Assembly: GCF_001517835.1 (NCBI RefSeq)
Contig: NZ_LOQG01000011.1
Location: forward strand, 170,028-234,027
Direction of reading: 5' to 3'
Length of the DNA: 64,000 nucleotides
DNA from: Caviibacter abscessus
GTDB taxonomy: Bacteria; Fusobacteriota; Fusobacteriia; Fusobacteriales; Leptotrichiaceae
This document shows, in pieces, positions 45,183 through 54,521 of the stretch. Position 1 is the first letter of the stretch. Each line of letters opens with the position of its first letter. A program made the translations under genes and the position numbers. A model generated the notes under the pieces. It saw only the letters and a list, made by a program, of their open reading frames with translations, searched no databases and was not told the DNA's origin.

Positions 45183-46024
45183 TTAAAATTTAAATCTATA
45201 TCCAAAACCTAATGTAATAAATTTAGGGTATCCTGCACCTACTTCAATTTCAAAATTTTTGTAGTCTATTCCAAAATAGCCTCTTGCATGTGGAAGTACG
45301 AATTTTCTTCTTTCAAGAACATATTTAAAATTTGAAGATGTATTTGGTTGGCTATCTGATTCAGCAATACAATGATGAAGTGCTATATCTACTCCTAAAT
45401 CTGATCCTACATAAATTGAAAAATCTGGATTTACTATTTTTTCAATTTCTAGTGTACCAAATATTGTAAAATTTGCATCAAAATGCCCTTTTGCTAAATT
45501 TACCATGCCTGTAAGATTTTTAAAATATGTATTATGTGATACTGATTCCTCTTGTTGTAATTGATATAATAAATTTATTTGTTCTGATAAATAACTCGCA
45601 ACACCACTTCCAATAGTTGGTATTGAAGGATTATTATCTCCAAGAGAATCATTATTTATATCTTTTTTCTTAGGTTTAAATCCTGTAGTTAATGGTTTAT
45701 CATATTGGATATATATACTTGAACCTACCCCTATTTTAATTTTAAGATCTTCTTTTAATATGAAGCTTTTCAAATATTTAGCTTGTAATTCTCCTGACAT
45801 TGCATATCTTTCAAGTGTCGCTTCTTTATTTACTTTAGTTGTATTTATTATACTGTCATAATACCAAGCACCATCTCTAACTAAACCTATATTAATTCCA
45901 AGTTTAATTTCATTATATTTACTACTATAACCCCCCCCCCCATTATATTTTTAACTTCTTTGTTGTTGGCTGCAAAAAGTAAATTTGCCAACATAATTAA
46001 TATAGCAAATAATATTTTTTTCAT
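45183..46024 (-). CDS. Phase-variable outer-membrane protein, copy 4 (frame OFF)
   Basis: ATG at 46024 with signal peptide (ILFAILIMLANLLFA). A run of eleven G (45941-45931) follows 27 codons plus two bases. With eleven G translation stops after 45 residues. With 9 or 12 G it would read ...IMGGGGYSSKYNEIKLG and continue without any other lesion to the C-terminal GFGYRFKF, about 280 aa. So the gene looks intact and merely switched OFF in the sequenced cell or clone. Middle region and loops differ from copy 1, so the exposed antigen would differ. Own promoter at 46061-46090. Confidence 0.87.
45931..45941 (-). repeat. Poly-G tract, 11 units, in copy 4 (OFF)
   Basis: Eleven C on the plus strand, the longest homopolymeric C/G run I see in this AT-rich window. 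n must be a multiple of three for the open frame. Confidence 0.95.
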
Positions 46025-46060
46025 TTTATCTCCTTATTAATAAAATTTTTTTATGACATA

Positions 46061-46090
46061 ATAATATACTAATGTAATATAAAAAGACAA
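46061..46090 (-). promoter_or_regulatory. Promoter-leader cassette of copy 4
   Basis: TTGTCT (46090-46085), 18 bases, TATTAT (46066-46061), and the shared leader with GGAG before the ATG. Confidence 0.6.
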
Positions 46091-46161
46091 GTAAAAATTT
46101 TAACTTTTCATATTTAAAATCCTACTATGTCTTATTTTTTTACTATTAAAAATATATTTTT

Positions 46162-47421
46162 TTAATCATTTAGTAAGTTATATTTATTAAATACATAAAA
46201 CAATAATGAAATTACAATTGCTACAACACTTGCAAGATTCATTCCTTTAAGGCTTATTGATGATATATTTACTGATAATCCACTAAGACCTGTAACAAAT
46301 ATTACTGATGTTAATATTAAGTTTTGTGCTTTATTAAAGTCTACATTTTTTTCAACAAAAAGTCTAAGTCCTGAAACTCCTATCATTCCATATAGTAAAA
46401 ATGTTACTCCTCCTATTACACTTCCAGGTATTGTGTTTATAAGGGCAGAAAAAGGACCAATAAATGCCATCATAATAGAAACTACCGCAGCTCCTGCAAT
46501 TACATACACACTATATACTTTTGTAATTGCCATAACCCCTATATTTTCACCGTAAGTTGTTGTTGGAACTCCACCAACTAAAGCAGACAACATCGTAGAG
46601 AAATTATCGGCAAATAGTGTTTTATTAAGTCCTGGTTCTTTTAATAAATCTTTTCCGATTATATTACTTGTAACAACTTGGTGACTTATATGTTCAGAAA
46701 CTATTACAAGAATTACAGGTAATATTGTTAATATCGGTTTAACGGCAAATTTTGCCATTTGAAAGTGTGGTATAGTAATAATCTTTGCAGTAACTATTGG
46801 AGTAAAATCAACCATTCCTAAATATATTGAAGTAGCATATCCAAGTATCATTGCAATAAGTATTGATATAGTTGAGAAAAATTTTCTAAATAAAAATGAA
46901 CCAAATATTGCTGTTCCAAGTGTAACTCCAAATACTATTCTACCATTAAGACTTGTTAAATCAGCACCTATTTTTCCACCATTTATTGTAAGTGCAGCTA
47001 ATTCAAATCCTATTAACGATACTACTGAGCCCATTGCAGCTGGAGGTAGTATTATGTTTATAAAATCAGTTCCAAAATGCTTTATTATATACGATAATAT
47101 ACAACCTATAAGACCTACAACGAAAAAACCACCTAATGCATATTTATAACCATAATCACTATTTCCTATAATCTGTAGTGCAGGTCCTAAAAATGCAAAA
47201 CTTGAACCAAGATAAGCAGGAGCTTTACCTTTAGTAATGTAGATAAATAATAATGTTCCTATACCATTCATAAATAAAACGATACCCGGATCTATTCCAA
47301 ATAAAATTGGGACAAGTACTGATGCTCCAAACATAGCGAAAGTATGTTGTAAACTAAGTGGTACTAACCATTTAAACGGTACTTTCTCTTCAATTCCAAT
47401 AATTCTTTTTTTACTGCTCAT
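46162..47421 (-). CDS. uraA: Uracil permease (NCS2 family)
   Basis: A 419-aa inner-membrane uracil:proton symporter with about 14 helices. Family marks: VPLSLQHTFAMFGASVLVP near the N-terminus, GSSFAFLGP, VSEHISH (about residue 240, the substrate Glu) and GGVPTTTYGENIGVMAITKV (about 281-300). The last two fit uracil rather than xanthine carriers. Expected to supply Upp (25757-26380). It follows the nitroreductase gene after a terminator. Ribosome site AGGAGG. Confidence 0.92.
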   Translation of the reverse strand: MSSKKRIIGIEEKVPFKWLVPLSLQHTFAMFGASVLVPILFGIDPGIVLFMNGIGTLLFIYITKGKAPAYLGSSFAFLGPALQIIGNSDYGYKYALGGFFVVGLIGCILSYIIKHFGTDFINIILPPAAMGSVVSLIGFELAALTINGGKIGADLTSLNGRIVFGVTLGTAIFGSFLFRKFFSTISILIAMILGYATSIYLGMVDFTPIVTAKIITIPHFQMAKFAVKPILTILPVILVIVSEHISHQVVTSNIIGKDLLKEPGLNKTLFADNFSTMLSALVGGVPTTTYGENIGVMAITKVYSVYVIAGAAVVSIMMAFIGPFSALINTIPGSVIGGVTFLLYGMIGVSGLRLFVEKNVDFNKAQNLILTSVIFVTGLSGLSVNISSISLKGMNLASVVAIVISLLFYVFNKYNLLND

Positions 47422-47447
47422 AATTCCTCCTAAAAATTATTCAAAAA

Positions 47448-47472
47448 AAAGACAAGTATAAAACTCGTCTTT
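47448..47472 (-). terminator. Terminator after the nitroreductase gene
   Basis: AAAGACAAG (47448-47456) and CTCGTCTTT (47464-47472) pair with one G-U; the U run continues past the stem on the minus strand. Confidence 0.82.
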
Positions 47473-47473
47473 A

Positions 47474-48157
47474 TTATTTACTATAAAATCTTTTAATAAC
47501 ATCACCAAATAACGGTTGTGAAACACCAATAGACTTGAACCATTCATCAAGTTTAACTTCATATTCTGAAATCGCATTTTTTTGTGCTTCCCTATCATAT
47601 TTATCTTTCATTGCAAAAGCCTTAGAACATATTCTAGGTTTTAAAGTTCCTTCTAAAGATTCTTTTGTTGGTACACCTAAAGTTATTCCTACCATTACAT
47701 ATGTATGTTCCGGTAATTCTAATAACTCAGATATTTCTTTTGAAGCTTGCTTTATACCTCCAATAATAGTAGAACCATAACCATATGCCATTGCTGCCAT
47801 ATTCAGTAAATAAACCATTATTCCAGCATCTACAGATGCTATATTCTTAAGTTCAGATTCATTATCCTTTAAACTTAATCCTTTTGAATCTAAATAAGTT
47901 GATGCTCTATAAAAATCACCAATAATTGTAATAAATACATCACTATTTTTAACTTGAGCTTGTCCACCAGCTAATTCAGCTATTTTAGCGATTTTTTCTT
48001 TATCTGTTGTATATACTAAACTAACTTGTTGTCCATTTACCGAGCTTGGTGCTCTACTTGCCAATTCTAAAATTGCTTTTAAATCTTCTTCTTTTACGTG
48101 TTCACCTGTAAATTGTCTTATTGATTTTCTATTTTTTATAGCTTCCAATATATCCAT
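47474..48157 (-). CDS. Nitroreductase-family flavoprotein (NfsA/FRP-like)
   Basis: A 227-aa FMN-dependent oxidoreductase: ILEAIKNRKSIRQFTGEHV (FMN-binding Arg residues) at the N-terminus, LASRAPSSVNGQQ, and YGSTIIGGIKQAS near residue 135. Its length and C-terminal extension fit the NADPH-dependent NfsA type that reduces nitro compounds, quinones or free flavin. Physiological substrate unknown. Single-gene unit with its own promoter and terminator. Confidence 0.9.
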   Translation of the reverse strand: MDILEAIKNRKSIRQFTGEHVKEEDLKAILELASRAPSSVNGQQVSLVYTTDKEKIAKIAELAGGQAQVKNSDVFITIIGDFYRASTYLDSKGLSLKDNESELKNIASVDAGIMVYLLNMAAMAYGYGSTIIGGIKQASKEISELLELPEHTYVMVGITLGVPTKESLEGTLKPRICSKAFAMKDKYDREAQKNAISEYEVKLDEWFKSIGVSQPLFGDVIKRFYSK

Positions 48158-48189
48158 TACTTCCTCCTTATTATAAATTCATTTTTACT

Positions 48190-48218
48190 ATTTTATATAT
48201 TTTCATCTTCAATGTCAA
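48190..48218 (-). promoter_or_regulatory. Promoter of the nitroreductase gene
   Basis: TTGACA (48218-48213), 17 bases, TAAAAT (48195-48190), 33 bases before the start codon. Confidence 0.78.
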
Positions 48219-48243
48219 GTTTTATTTTAAATTATAAAAAAAA

Positions 48244-48282
48244 TCCATAAGTAGCCTTGTTTTTAGCATGTCTACTTATGGA
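48244..48282 (-). terminator. Terminator after the M13 peptidase gene
   Basis: An 11-bp perfect stem (TCCATAAGTAG at 48244-48254 with CTACTTATGGA at 48272-48282), followed by eight U on the minus strand. Confidence 0.92.
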
Positions 48283-48291
48283 AATTTATTT

Positions 48292-50178
48292 TTACCAAAT
48301 ATTTACTCTCTTATCTTTCGGCATAAACATTTTATCTCCTTCTTTTACTCCGAAAGTTTCATAGAAATCATCAAGATTTCTTGGTTGAATATTTGCTCTT
48401 AATTCTCCAGGTGCATGTACATCTGTTTTAAGTAATAATTCCATATATTGTTGTCTTGCTTTTCTACACCATATTTTAGCAAAATTAATGAAAAATTCTT
48501 CTAAATTATATTCTTTATGATTTTTAAGTGCCTCAAGTGAGCAGCTTAATCCTCCTGCATCAGCAATATTTTCTGAAACAGTTAAAGTTCCATTTACCTT
48601 ATGTCCTGCAAAATCTAATCCGTCAAATTGAGCTATCATATTTTTTGCAAGATTATCAAATGTCTTGTAATCTTCTTCTGTCCACCAGTTATTAATATTT
48701 CCATTTTCATCGAATTTACTTCCGTTATTATCAAAAGCATGTGATATTTCATGTCCTATTACTGAACCTATACCACCATAATTTGCACTCTTTGATTGGT
48801 CTAAGCTATAAAAAGGTGCTTGAAGTATTGCTGCTGGAAAACAGATTAAATTATCTGTAGGACTATAATAAGCATTTACTGTATTTGAACTCATACCCCA
48901 TTCTTTTCTATCAACAGGTTTATTCCATTTTGATAATGAGTATTCTGTCATTATTTTTGTAAAAGTCATATTATTTTCAAAAAAGCTTTTTGTTTCATCA
49001 ACTATTAATTTCTTATAAATATTCTTATATGTATCAGGATATCCAACAAGGATTTCAAGAGATTCTAATTTTTTAATAGCACTTTTTGATGTTTTTTCAT
49101 TTAACCAAGTATTATTTGCAAGTCTTTTTTTATAAACCTCAATCATACTTGTTACCATATCATAAACATCCTTTTTTGCTTTTTCTCCAAAATGTTTAGT
49201 ACCATAGTAAACACTTATAACTTGGCTATATACTTTTGTTGCGAAATAATAAGCAAATTTTTCAACTGATAAAATTTTGTCAATTCCTGATAAATATTTA
49301 CTATAAATGCTGCCAATTTCACGAATTTCTTCTGTAAGGAAATTACTAAATCCAAGTGCTGTTTTTACTATTAACCAAGATTTTAAGATTTCAAAAGTTT
49401 CTTTTGTTACAATTTCATTAAAGTGTTCAAAGAAAACAGGCTCTGTTACTATTATTTTTTCTGGGTTTTCTCCAACTAACTCTTTTATTAATGCTTTAAA
49501 ATCAATTACATTAGAATAGTTTGCTACTTCTTCAAGAGTTCTTGGATTATTCATTTTAACATAATCTGCTGATTCTTCTGAACTTTTAACGTTAGGATAA
49601 ATTAATGAATCAAATTTTATAGTATCTGATAACAATTTTTCAATTTGTTCTTTGTTATAGTTAAATTTAGATAATAACAATCTTACCATTTCGCTGTATT
49701 TGTCAATTAAAACTTTTTCATTTTCAGTACCATAATAAGTTTTATCTGGTAAAATTATTCCTGCTGGATCCAAATAAAGTACATTTCTTGTTGCTTCACT
49801 CATATCTGCATATATTGAAAAATTAAATGGTAAAGGTAAATCCATAAGTATAAAATCTTTTAATTTTTTTTGCAATTCCTCATATGAATTAGTATTTTCT
49901 ATATTTTTAATAATATCAAGTGCAGATCCAACACCATCTAAATCACGTTTTTTTACATCTTTTATAATTTCATAAAATTTTAAAAACTCGTTCATTTGGT
50001 CATTATCTGTATTTTTTAATTCATTGAACTCTTTTATTAATTTAGTTTCAATTTCTGTTACTAAATCGTTAAATCCTCCTGTTGATGGTTTATCGTCAGG
50101 TATAACTGCTGTTTTTAACCATTCTCCATTTACCGCTTGATATAAATCATCCTTTATTAATTCTCTATTTATACTCAT
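48292..50178 (-). CDS. pepO: M13-family zinc endopeptidase (PepO-like)
   Basis: A 628-aa neprilysin-type oligopeptidase. The zinc site is VIGHEISHAFD (HExxH, about residues 472-482) with the third ligand in ENIADAGG (about 533); NAYYSPTDN, also conserved, binds substrate. It starts DDLYQAVNGEWL with no signal peptide or membrane anchor, so it is probably cytoplasmic like lactococcal PepO and cleaves imported peptides. Twelve bases after the GH13 gene, last of the mnmG operon. Confidence 0.94.
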   Translation of the reverse strand: MSINRELIKDDLYQAVNGEWLKTAVIPDDKPSTGGFNDLVTEIETKLIKEFNELKNTDNDQMNEFLKFYEIIKDVKKRDLDGVGSALDIIKNIENTNSYEELQKKLKDFILMDLPLPFNFSIYADMSEATRNVLYLDPAGIILPDKTYYGTENEKVLIDKYSEMVRLLLSKFNYNKEQIEKLLSDTIKFDSLIYPNVKSSEESADYVKMNNPRTLEEVANYSNVIDFKALIKELVGENPEKIIVTEPVFFEHFNEIVTKETFEILKSWLIVKTALGFSNFLTEEIREIGSIYSKYLSGIDKILSVEKFAYYFATKVYSQVISVYYGTKHFGEKAKKDVYDMVTSMIEVYKKRLANNTWLNEKTSKSAIKKLESLEILVGYPDTYKNIYKKLIVDETKSFFENNMTFTKIMTEYSLSKWNKPVDRKEWGMSSNTVNAYYSPTDNLICFPAAILQAPFYSLDQSKSANYGGIGSVIGHEISHAFDNNGSKFDENGNINNWWTEEDYKTFDNLAKNMIAQFDGLDFAGHKVNGTLTVSENIADAGGLSCSLEALKNHKEYNLEEFFINFAKIWCRKARQQYMELLLKTDVHAPGELRANIQPRNLDDFYETFGVKEGDKMFMPKDKRVNIW

Positions 50179-50190
50179 TTATCTTCCTTC

Positions 50191-53166
50191 CTATTTTTTT
50201 ATTTTTAATATAACTGCTTTTTTGCCTTTTAATGTTATGTTAAGTTCACCTTCAATACCTATTTTTATCTTATTATTTGATAATAAATCGATCATTTCTT
50301 TATTTTTATGATACACATTGAAAGAAACGTTTTGTTCATCGAATGAATTATTTATTATTACTATTATAGATGTATTTTTATCATATCTTTCGTAGGCTAT
50401 TACATCTTTATCATTATCAAAGAATAGTTCTTTGAATTTTCCATAAACTAAAACTTTATTTTTCTTTCTTATTGATATTATTTTTTTATACCATGCAAAA
50501 AGCTCTAAATCAGGCTCTTGCTCATATATTTCTCCCCTATTTATATATGACGGATTTTTTTCATTATCATATAAAAATTCATCCCATAACATAGGTTTTC
50601 TACAATAAGGATCTGTTGCTCCCCACATACCTACTTCATCTCCATAATAAAGCATAGGAGCTCCTATGTATGTCATTTGGAACACAGATATTAATTTTAA
50701 TATTTGTTTAGGTTTAATTTTACTATTTATCCAGTCTATATTCGTATTTGGATGATATATAGAAGCTAGATCTGGTCTTATTCCGTTATATCCTTTTTCA
50801 AGTTGCTTACCTTCTTCCATATTTCTACCTAAAGCATCATTTACAATTCTTGAATAAAGTCTATCCGTATCATGTGAACCATTTAAATTTTGCATTGCTT
50901 GTAATGCTTGATAAGGGTACCATGTTCTTTTTTCACGAAGCTCATTGAAAAAATCTTGTGCTTTTAATTTATAACAAGTTCCCCATTCTTTTGAATGATT
51001 AATAAAATATCCAACAGTAGTTTTTAACCATTCATAATTCATTACTGCATCAAATTTTGTATTATTAACATCTGAACTTGCATTTCCCCATATTTCAGCC
51101 GTTATGTATGCATCTTTTTTTGCAGATTTAACTACTTCTCTAAATTCACTCCAAAAATCTTGATTTTCAAGACAATTCGGAACATCAAGTCTAAATCCGT
51201 CTATCCCATCATCAAAAGTAAAATCATCGCTTGCAACGCCATCAGGACCATACATCCATTTTCTTACAATATTAAATATATATTCTTTATATTCCACGTT
51301 AAATGTGTCAAATTCTGGTAGAGTTTGTACTCCTGCCCAACCAATATATTCCGCGTTATTTTTATTATGTATAAGTGTTTCATAAGCTTTTTTTTCGTCC
51401 ATATCAGCAGTTATTGGTATGTGATTATTAAATGATAAAAACTTATACCAACTTGCATATGGAGATGTTGGACCTTGTGCTAAAGCTAAATTAAAGCTCC
51501 AATGTCTATCACTGCTATGATTAAATACACCATCAAATATTACTCTTATACCATTTTGATGTAGCTCTTTTATTAAATCTACCATTATTAAATCTGATTC
51601 TGTCCATACCCAAGTTTTTGGATCTTGTGTTTCAAAATATCCATTTTTACCTTGATTTTCACCACTTAAATTTACTTCTAAAAGTTTTAATTCACTGTTA
51701 TTTTTTGCTTGTGTCCCCAATACATCTATATATGTTTTGTTATTTTCATTAACATAAACATTATGTTTACTTCCTGATGTTCTTATAGTTCCAAAATCAG
51801 GTGAAATATGTCTAAAGTCATTTGCACCATATTTGTGATTTTGATATGAGAAAAATACAGGATTAAGCCAAACAGCATTTACACCCAATTCTTTTAAATA
51901 AGGTATTTTTTCTTTTATTCCTTGTATATCTCCTCCATACATACGAGCATACTTAAGACTATAGCTTAAACCTTGTTCTCCTAATTTTTCCCAACTTGTT
52001 CTATCACTAAAATCTGAAGTCCATCTGTTTCTATCAAACTTAGATAGTTGGACATTATTAACTCTCCACTTATAGTCTTGTATAAAATTATGTTCATGTA
52101 AAATATTTATTCCAAAACTTTCAGGTCCAAACTCATTAAATATTGGATCATTATATACATTAGCATTATAAAATCTTTCAGGAAATATATTATACCATAT
52201 AGCTTCTTTAGTCCAAGATGGTATGTAAAAAAGTTCCATATCTGAAATTTTATCAACTTTTATTCTATCTATATTACATTTATAGCTTAATTTATCTCCA
52301 TTAAAATATGCTTTTTGATTTCCATCTTCTAAGATATATATAATACTGAAATCTCCTGTTGAATCATCAAAAACTACATGTCTTTTAAAATAGTCAAATT
52401 GATTTGTAGTATCTGATAATCTTTCAAGCTCCATTACTTGCTCAATGCCATCATTTTCAATTATACTTATATATGCTCTTGAAACGTCATTTATTTGTGT
52501 TCTTAAAGTAAATTCATATTCAGTATTTGATATTTTATTTATTTTATGTGATATTGCTTTTATTTCAGTATTTTCATCAAAAGCATCATATGAAAATACT
52601 CCTGTACCTAATTGACCTTTAGGAAAAAGTTTACCATTTTCTCCAACAATTAATGTTCTGTTGCCCCCGTCTTCCCACATTCCATTTATTATATATTTAT
52701 ATTCATAATATCCGTTTTTTAAATTTAATACTACTTCAGCTTCTGTTTCATTTTTTATTATTACAGGCTCTTCATCCGGTATCCAATTATTAAAACTTCC
52801 AGCTATTTCTAATTTTTGTATTTTATTGTTAATATGATTTTTCAAATTAAAATTTAATTTTGTAAACTTTGTTTTAAATAGTTTAAATTCTTTAAAATTT
52901 AAATTAATTTCAATTAAAATATCTATGCCATTTTGAAATCCCGTTATCATTCTTGGAATATTTGTTTCATCTAAAAATGCTTCAAAGTTTTTTACAAAAG
53001 GTGCTGTATGTGTATACGTAACGTTTTGTCTTTTATTGTCATGTACTATATAAAAAGAATATGCACCTTTTTCAACATTTAACCATTTATATATATCTCT
53101 ATCATTAATTCCTACAAGATCTACCTTTTTATATGGCTTATTATCTTTTACAATAAAAAGTTCCAC
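50191..53166 (-). CDS. Intracellular GH13 alpha-glucanase (neopullulanase/amylase type) with glycan-binding modules
   Basis: A 991-aa protein without signal peptide. About residues 110-195 form a CBM48/CBM20-like module (LEIAGSFNNW...YEYKYIINGMWEDG). About 205-310 resemble the CBM34 N-domain of cyclomaltodextrinases and neopullulanases. The catalytic barrel follows: IFDGVFNH (543-550), GFRLDV with nucleophile Asp661, TAEIWG with acid/base Glu691, and SHDTDR (His765, Asp766). It likely cuts alpha-1,4 (perhaps alpha-1,6) links in imported maltodextrin or glycogen. GTG start at 53166 shares one base with the pgi stop (TAGTG) after GAGGA. Confidence 0.9.
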   Translation of the reverse strand: MELFIVKDNKPYKKVDLVGINDRDIYKWLNVEKGAYSFYIVHDNKRQNVTYTHTAPFVKNFEAFLDETNIPRMITGFQNGIDILIEINLNFKEFKLFKTKFTKLNFNLKNHINNKIQKLEIAGSFNNWIPDEEPVIIKNETEAEVVLNLKNGYYEYKYIINGMWEDGGNRTLIVGENGKLFPKGQLGTGVFSYDAFDENTEIKAISHKINKISNTEYEFTLRTQINDVSRAYISIIENDGIEQVMELERLSDTTNQFDYFKRHVVFDDSTGDFSIIYILEDGNQKAYFNGDKLSYKCNIDRIKVDKISDMELFYIPSWTKEAIWYNIFPERFYNANVYNDPIFNEFGPESFGINILHEHNFIQDYKWRVNNVQLSKFDRNRWTSDFSDRTSWEKLGEQGLSYSLKYARMYGGDIQGIKEKIPYLKELGVNAVWLNPVFFSYQNHKYGANDFRHISPDFGTIRTSGSKHNVYVNENNKTYIDVLGTQAKNNSELKLLEVNLSGENQGKNGYFETQDPKTWVWTESDLIMVDLIKELHQNGIRVIFDGVFNHSSDRHWSFNLALAQGPTSPYASWYKFLSFNNHIPITADMDEKKAYETLIHNKNNAEYIGWAGVQTLPEFDTFNVEYKEYIFNIVRKWMYGPDGVASDDFTFDDGIDGFRLDVPNCLENQDFWSEFREVVKSAKKDAYITAEIWGNASSDVNNTKFDAVMNYEWLKTTVGYFINHSKEWGTCYKLKAQDFFNELREKRTWYPYQALQAMQNLNGSHDTDRLYSRIVNDALGRNMEEGKQLEKGYNGIRPDLASIYHPNTNIDWINSKIKPKQILKLISVFQMTYIGAPMLYYGDEVGMWGATDPYCRKPMLWDEFLYDNEKNPSYINRGEIYEQEPDLELFAWYKKIISIRKKNKVLVYGKFKELFFDNDKDVIAYERYDKNTSIIVIINNSFDEQNVSFNVYHKNKEMIDLLSNNKIKIGIEGELNITLKGKKAVILKIKK

Positions 53167-54497
53167 TATTTTTCCTCTTCCAAACGTTTTAATATTTTTT
53201 TAGTTTCTTCTTCGTAACCAGGTTTTTCAAGAAGTGCAAACATATTTTTCTTGTATGCTTCTACTCCCGGTTGATCAAACGGATTAACTCCATTTAGATA
53301 TCCTGATATTCCTACTGTTTTTTCAAAGAAATAGAATAAATATCCAAGATTATACGCATCTGCTTTTTCAATAGATACTTCAATATTAGGCACTTGTCCG
53401 TCAACATGTGCAAGCATTACTCCTTTAGCTGCCATTTTATTTACATAATCAACAGTTTTTCCTGCTAAAAAGTTTAATCCATCTAAATCTTCATCATCTT
53501 TTTCTATAACTATTTCATGTTCAGGACTGTCTATTGATATTACAGTTTCAAACATAGTTCTCTTACCTTCTTGTATTGCTTGACCTATTGAGTGTAAATC
53601 TGTTGAAAAGTCAGCAGAAGTTGGATAAATACCTTTAAAATCTTTTCCTTCAGATTCAGCAAATAATTGTTTTAACCATTCTGAGATATAATGAAGTCTT
53701 GGTTCATAATTTACAAATATTTCAATTTCTCTACCTTTTCTATATAAAATATTTCTAATTGCAGCATATTGCATAGAAGGATTATTACAAAAATCTTTTT
53801 TCATATCATAACTTGCATCTGCTGCACCATTCATTAAAGCATCAATATCTATTCCTGCACAAGCAATAGGCAATAATCCAACTGCTGTTAATACTGAAAA
53901 TCTTCCTCCAACATTATCAGGTACAACAAATGTTTCATAACCTTTTTGTGTCGCAAGTGTTTTTAAAGCCCCACGTGATTTATCTGTTGTTGCATAAATT
54001 CTTTTTGCAGCTTCTTCTTGACCATATTTTTCTTCTAATAATTTTTTAAATATTCTAAATGCAATAGCAGGTTCTGTCGTTGTTCCTGATTTAGAAATTA
54101 CATTGATTGAAAAATCTTTATCTTTAACTAAATTTATTATATCTGATAAATAATTACCACTAATATTTGTTCCTACAAAGTATATTTCAGGTTTTTCCAC
54201 TTGGTTGTATCCTGTAGGTTTTATAAATTCAATAGCAGCTCTTGCACCTAAATATGATCCTCCTATACCTATAACTACTAAAGCTTGAGAATCTTTTCTT
54301 ATTTTTTCAGCTGCTTTTTTTATTCTACTAAATTCTTCTTTACCATAATTTGTAGGTAAATCTATCCAACCTAAAAAATCAAATCCAGCTCCTGTTCCAC
54401 TTTCCAATATCTCATTTGCTTTTTCTACAAAAGGTTTAATTGCTGTAATTTCACTTTCTTTAATAAAATTTCTTGTATAAGTATAATTTAACTTCAT
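53166..54497 (-). CDS. pgi: Glucose-6-phosphate isomerase
   Basis: Interconverts glucose 6-phosphate and fructose 6-phosphate. A 443-aa bacterial/low-GC type Pgi: [47 protein letters not shown] and the C-terminal [22 protein letters not shown] 18 bases upstream overlaps the AAAGGA ribosome site; ATG 54497 is preferred. Placed directly before the GH13 gene, it links alpha-glucan breakdown to glycolysis. Confidence 0.97.
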   Translation of the reverse strand: MKLNYTYTRNFIKESEITAIKPFVEKANEILESGTGAGFDFLGWIDLPTNYGKEEFSRIKKAAEKIRKDSQALVVIGIGGSYLGARAAIEFIKPTGYNQVEKPEIYFVGTNISGNYLSDIINLVKDKDFSINVISKSGTTTEPAIAFRIFKKLLEEKYGQEEAAKRIYATTDKSRGALKTLATQKGYETFVVPDNVGGRFSVLTAVGLLPIACAGIDIDALMNGAADASYDMKKDFCNNPSMQYAAIRNILYRKGREIEIFVNYEPRLHYISEWLKQLFAESEGKDFKGIYPTSADFSTDLHSIGQAIQEGKRTMFETVISIDSPEHEIVIEKDDEDLDGLNFLAGKTVDYVNKMAAKGVMLAHVDGQVPNIEVSIEKADAYNLGYLFYFFEKTVGISGYLNGVNPFDQPGVEAYKKNMFALLEKPGYEEETKKILKRLEEEK

Positions 54498-54521
54498 AAT
54501 GTAATTTCCTTTCAAAATTTA

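Noticed and set aside
42387-46024. The broken copies as plain sequencing errors.
   Set aside because: Errors at homopolymers are possible, but copy 2 also has a nonsense substitution and a missing promoter, copy 3 has a non-homopolymer AT change and a duplication, and tracts of 9-11 G are themselves the unusual fact. Still, exact tract lengths should be confirmed from reads.
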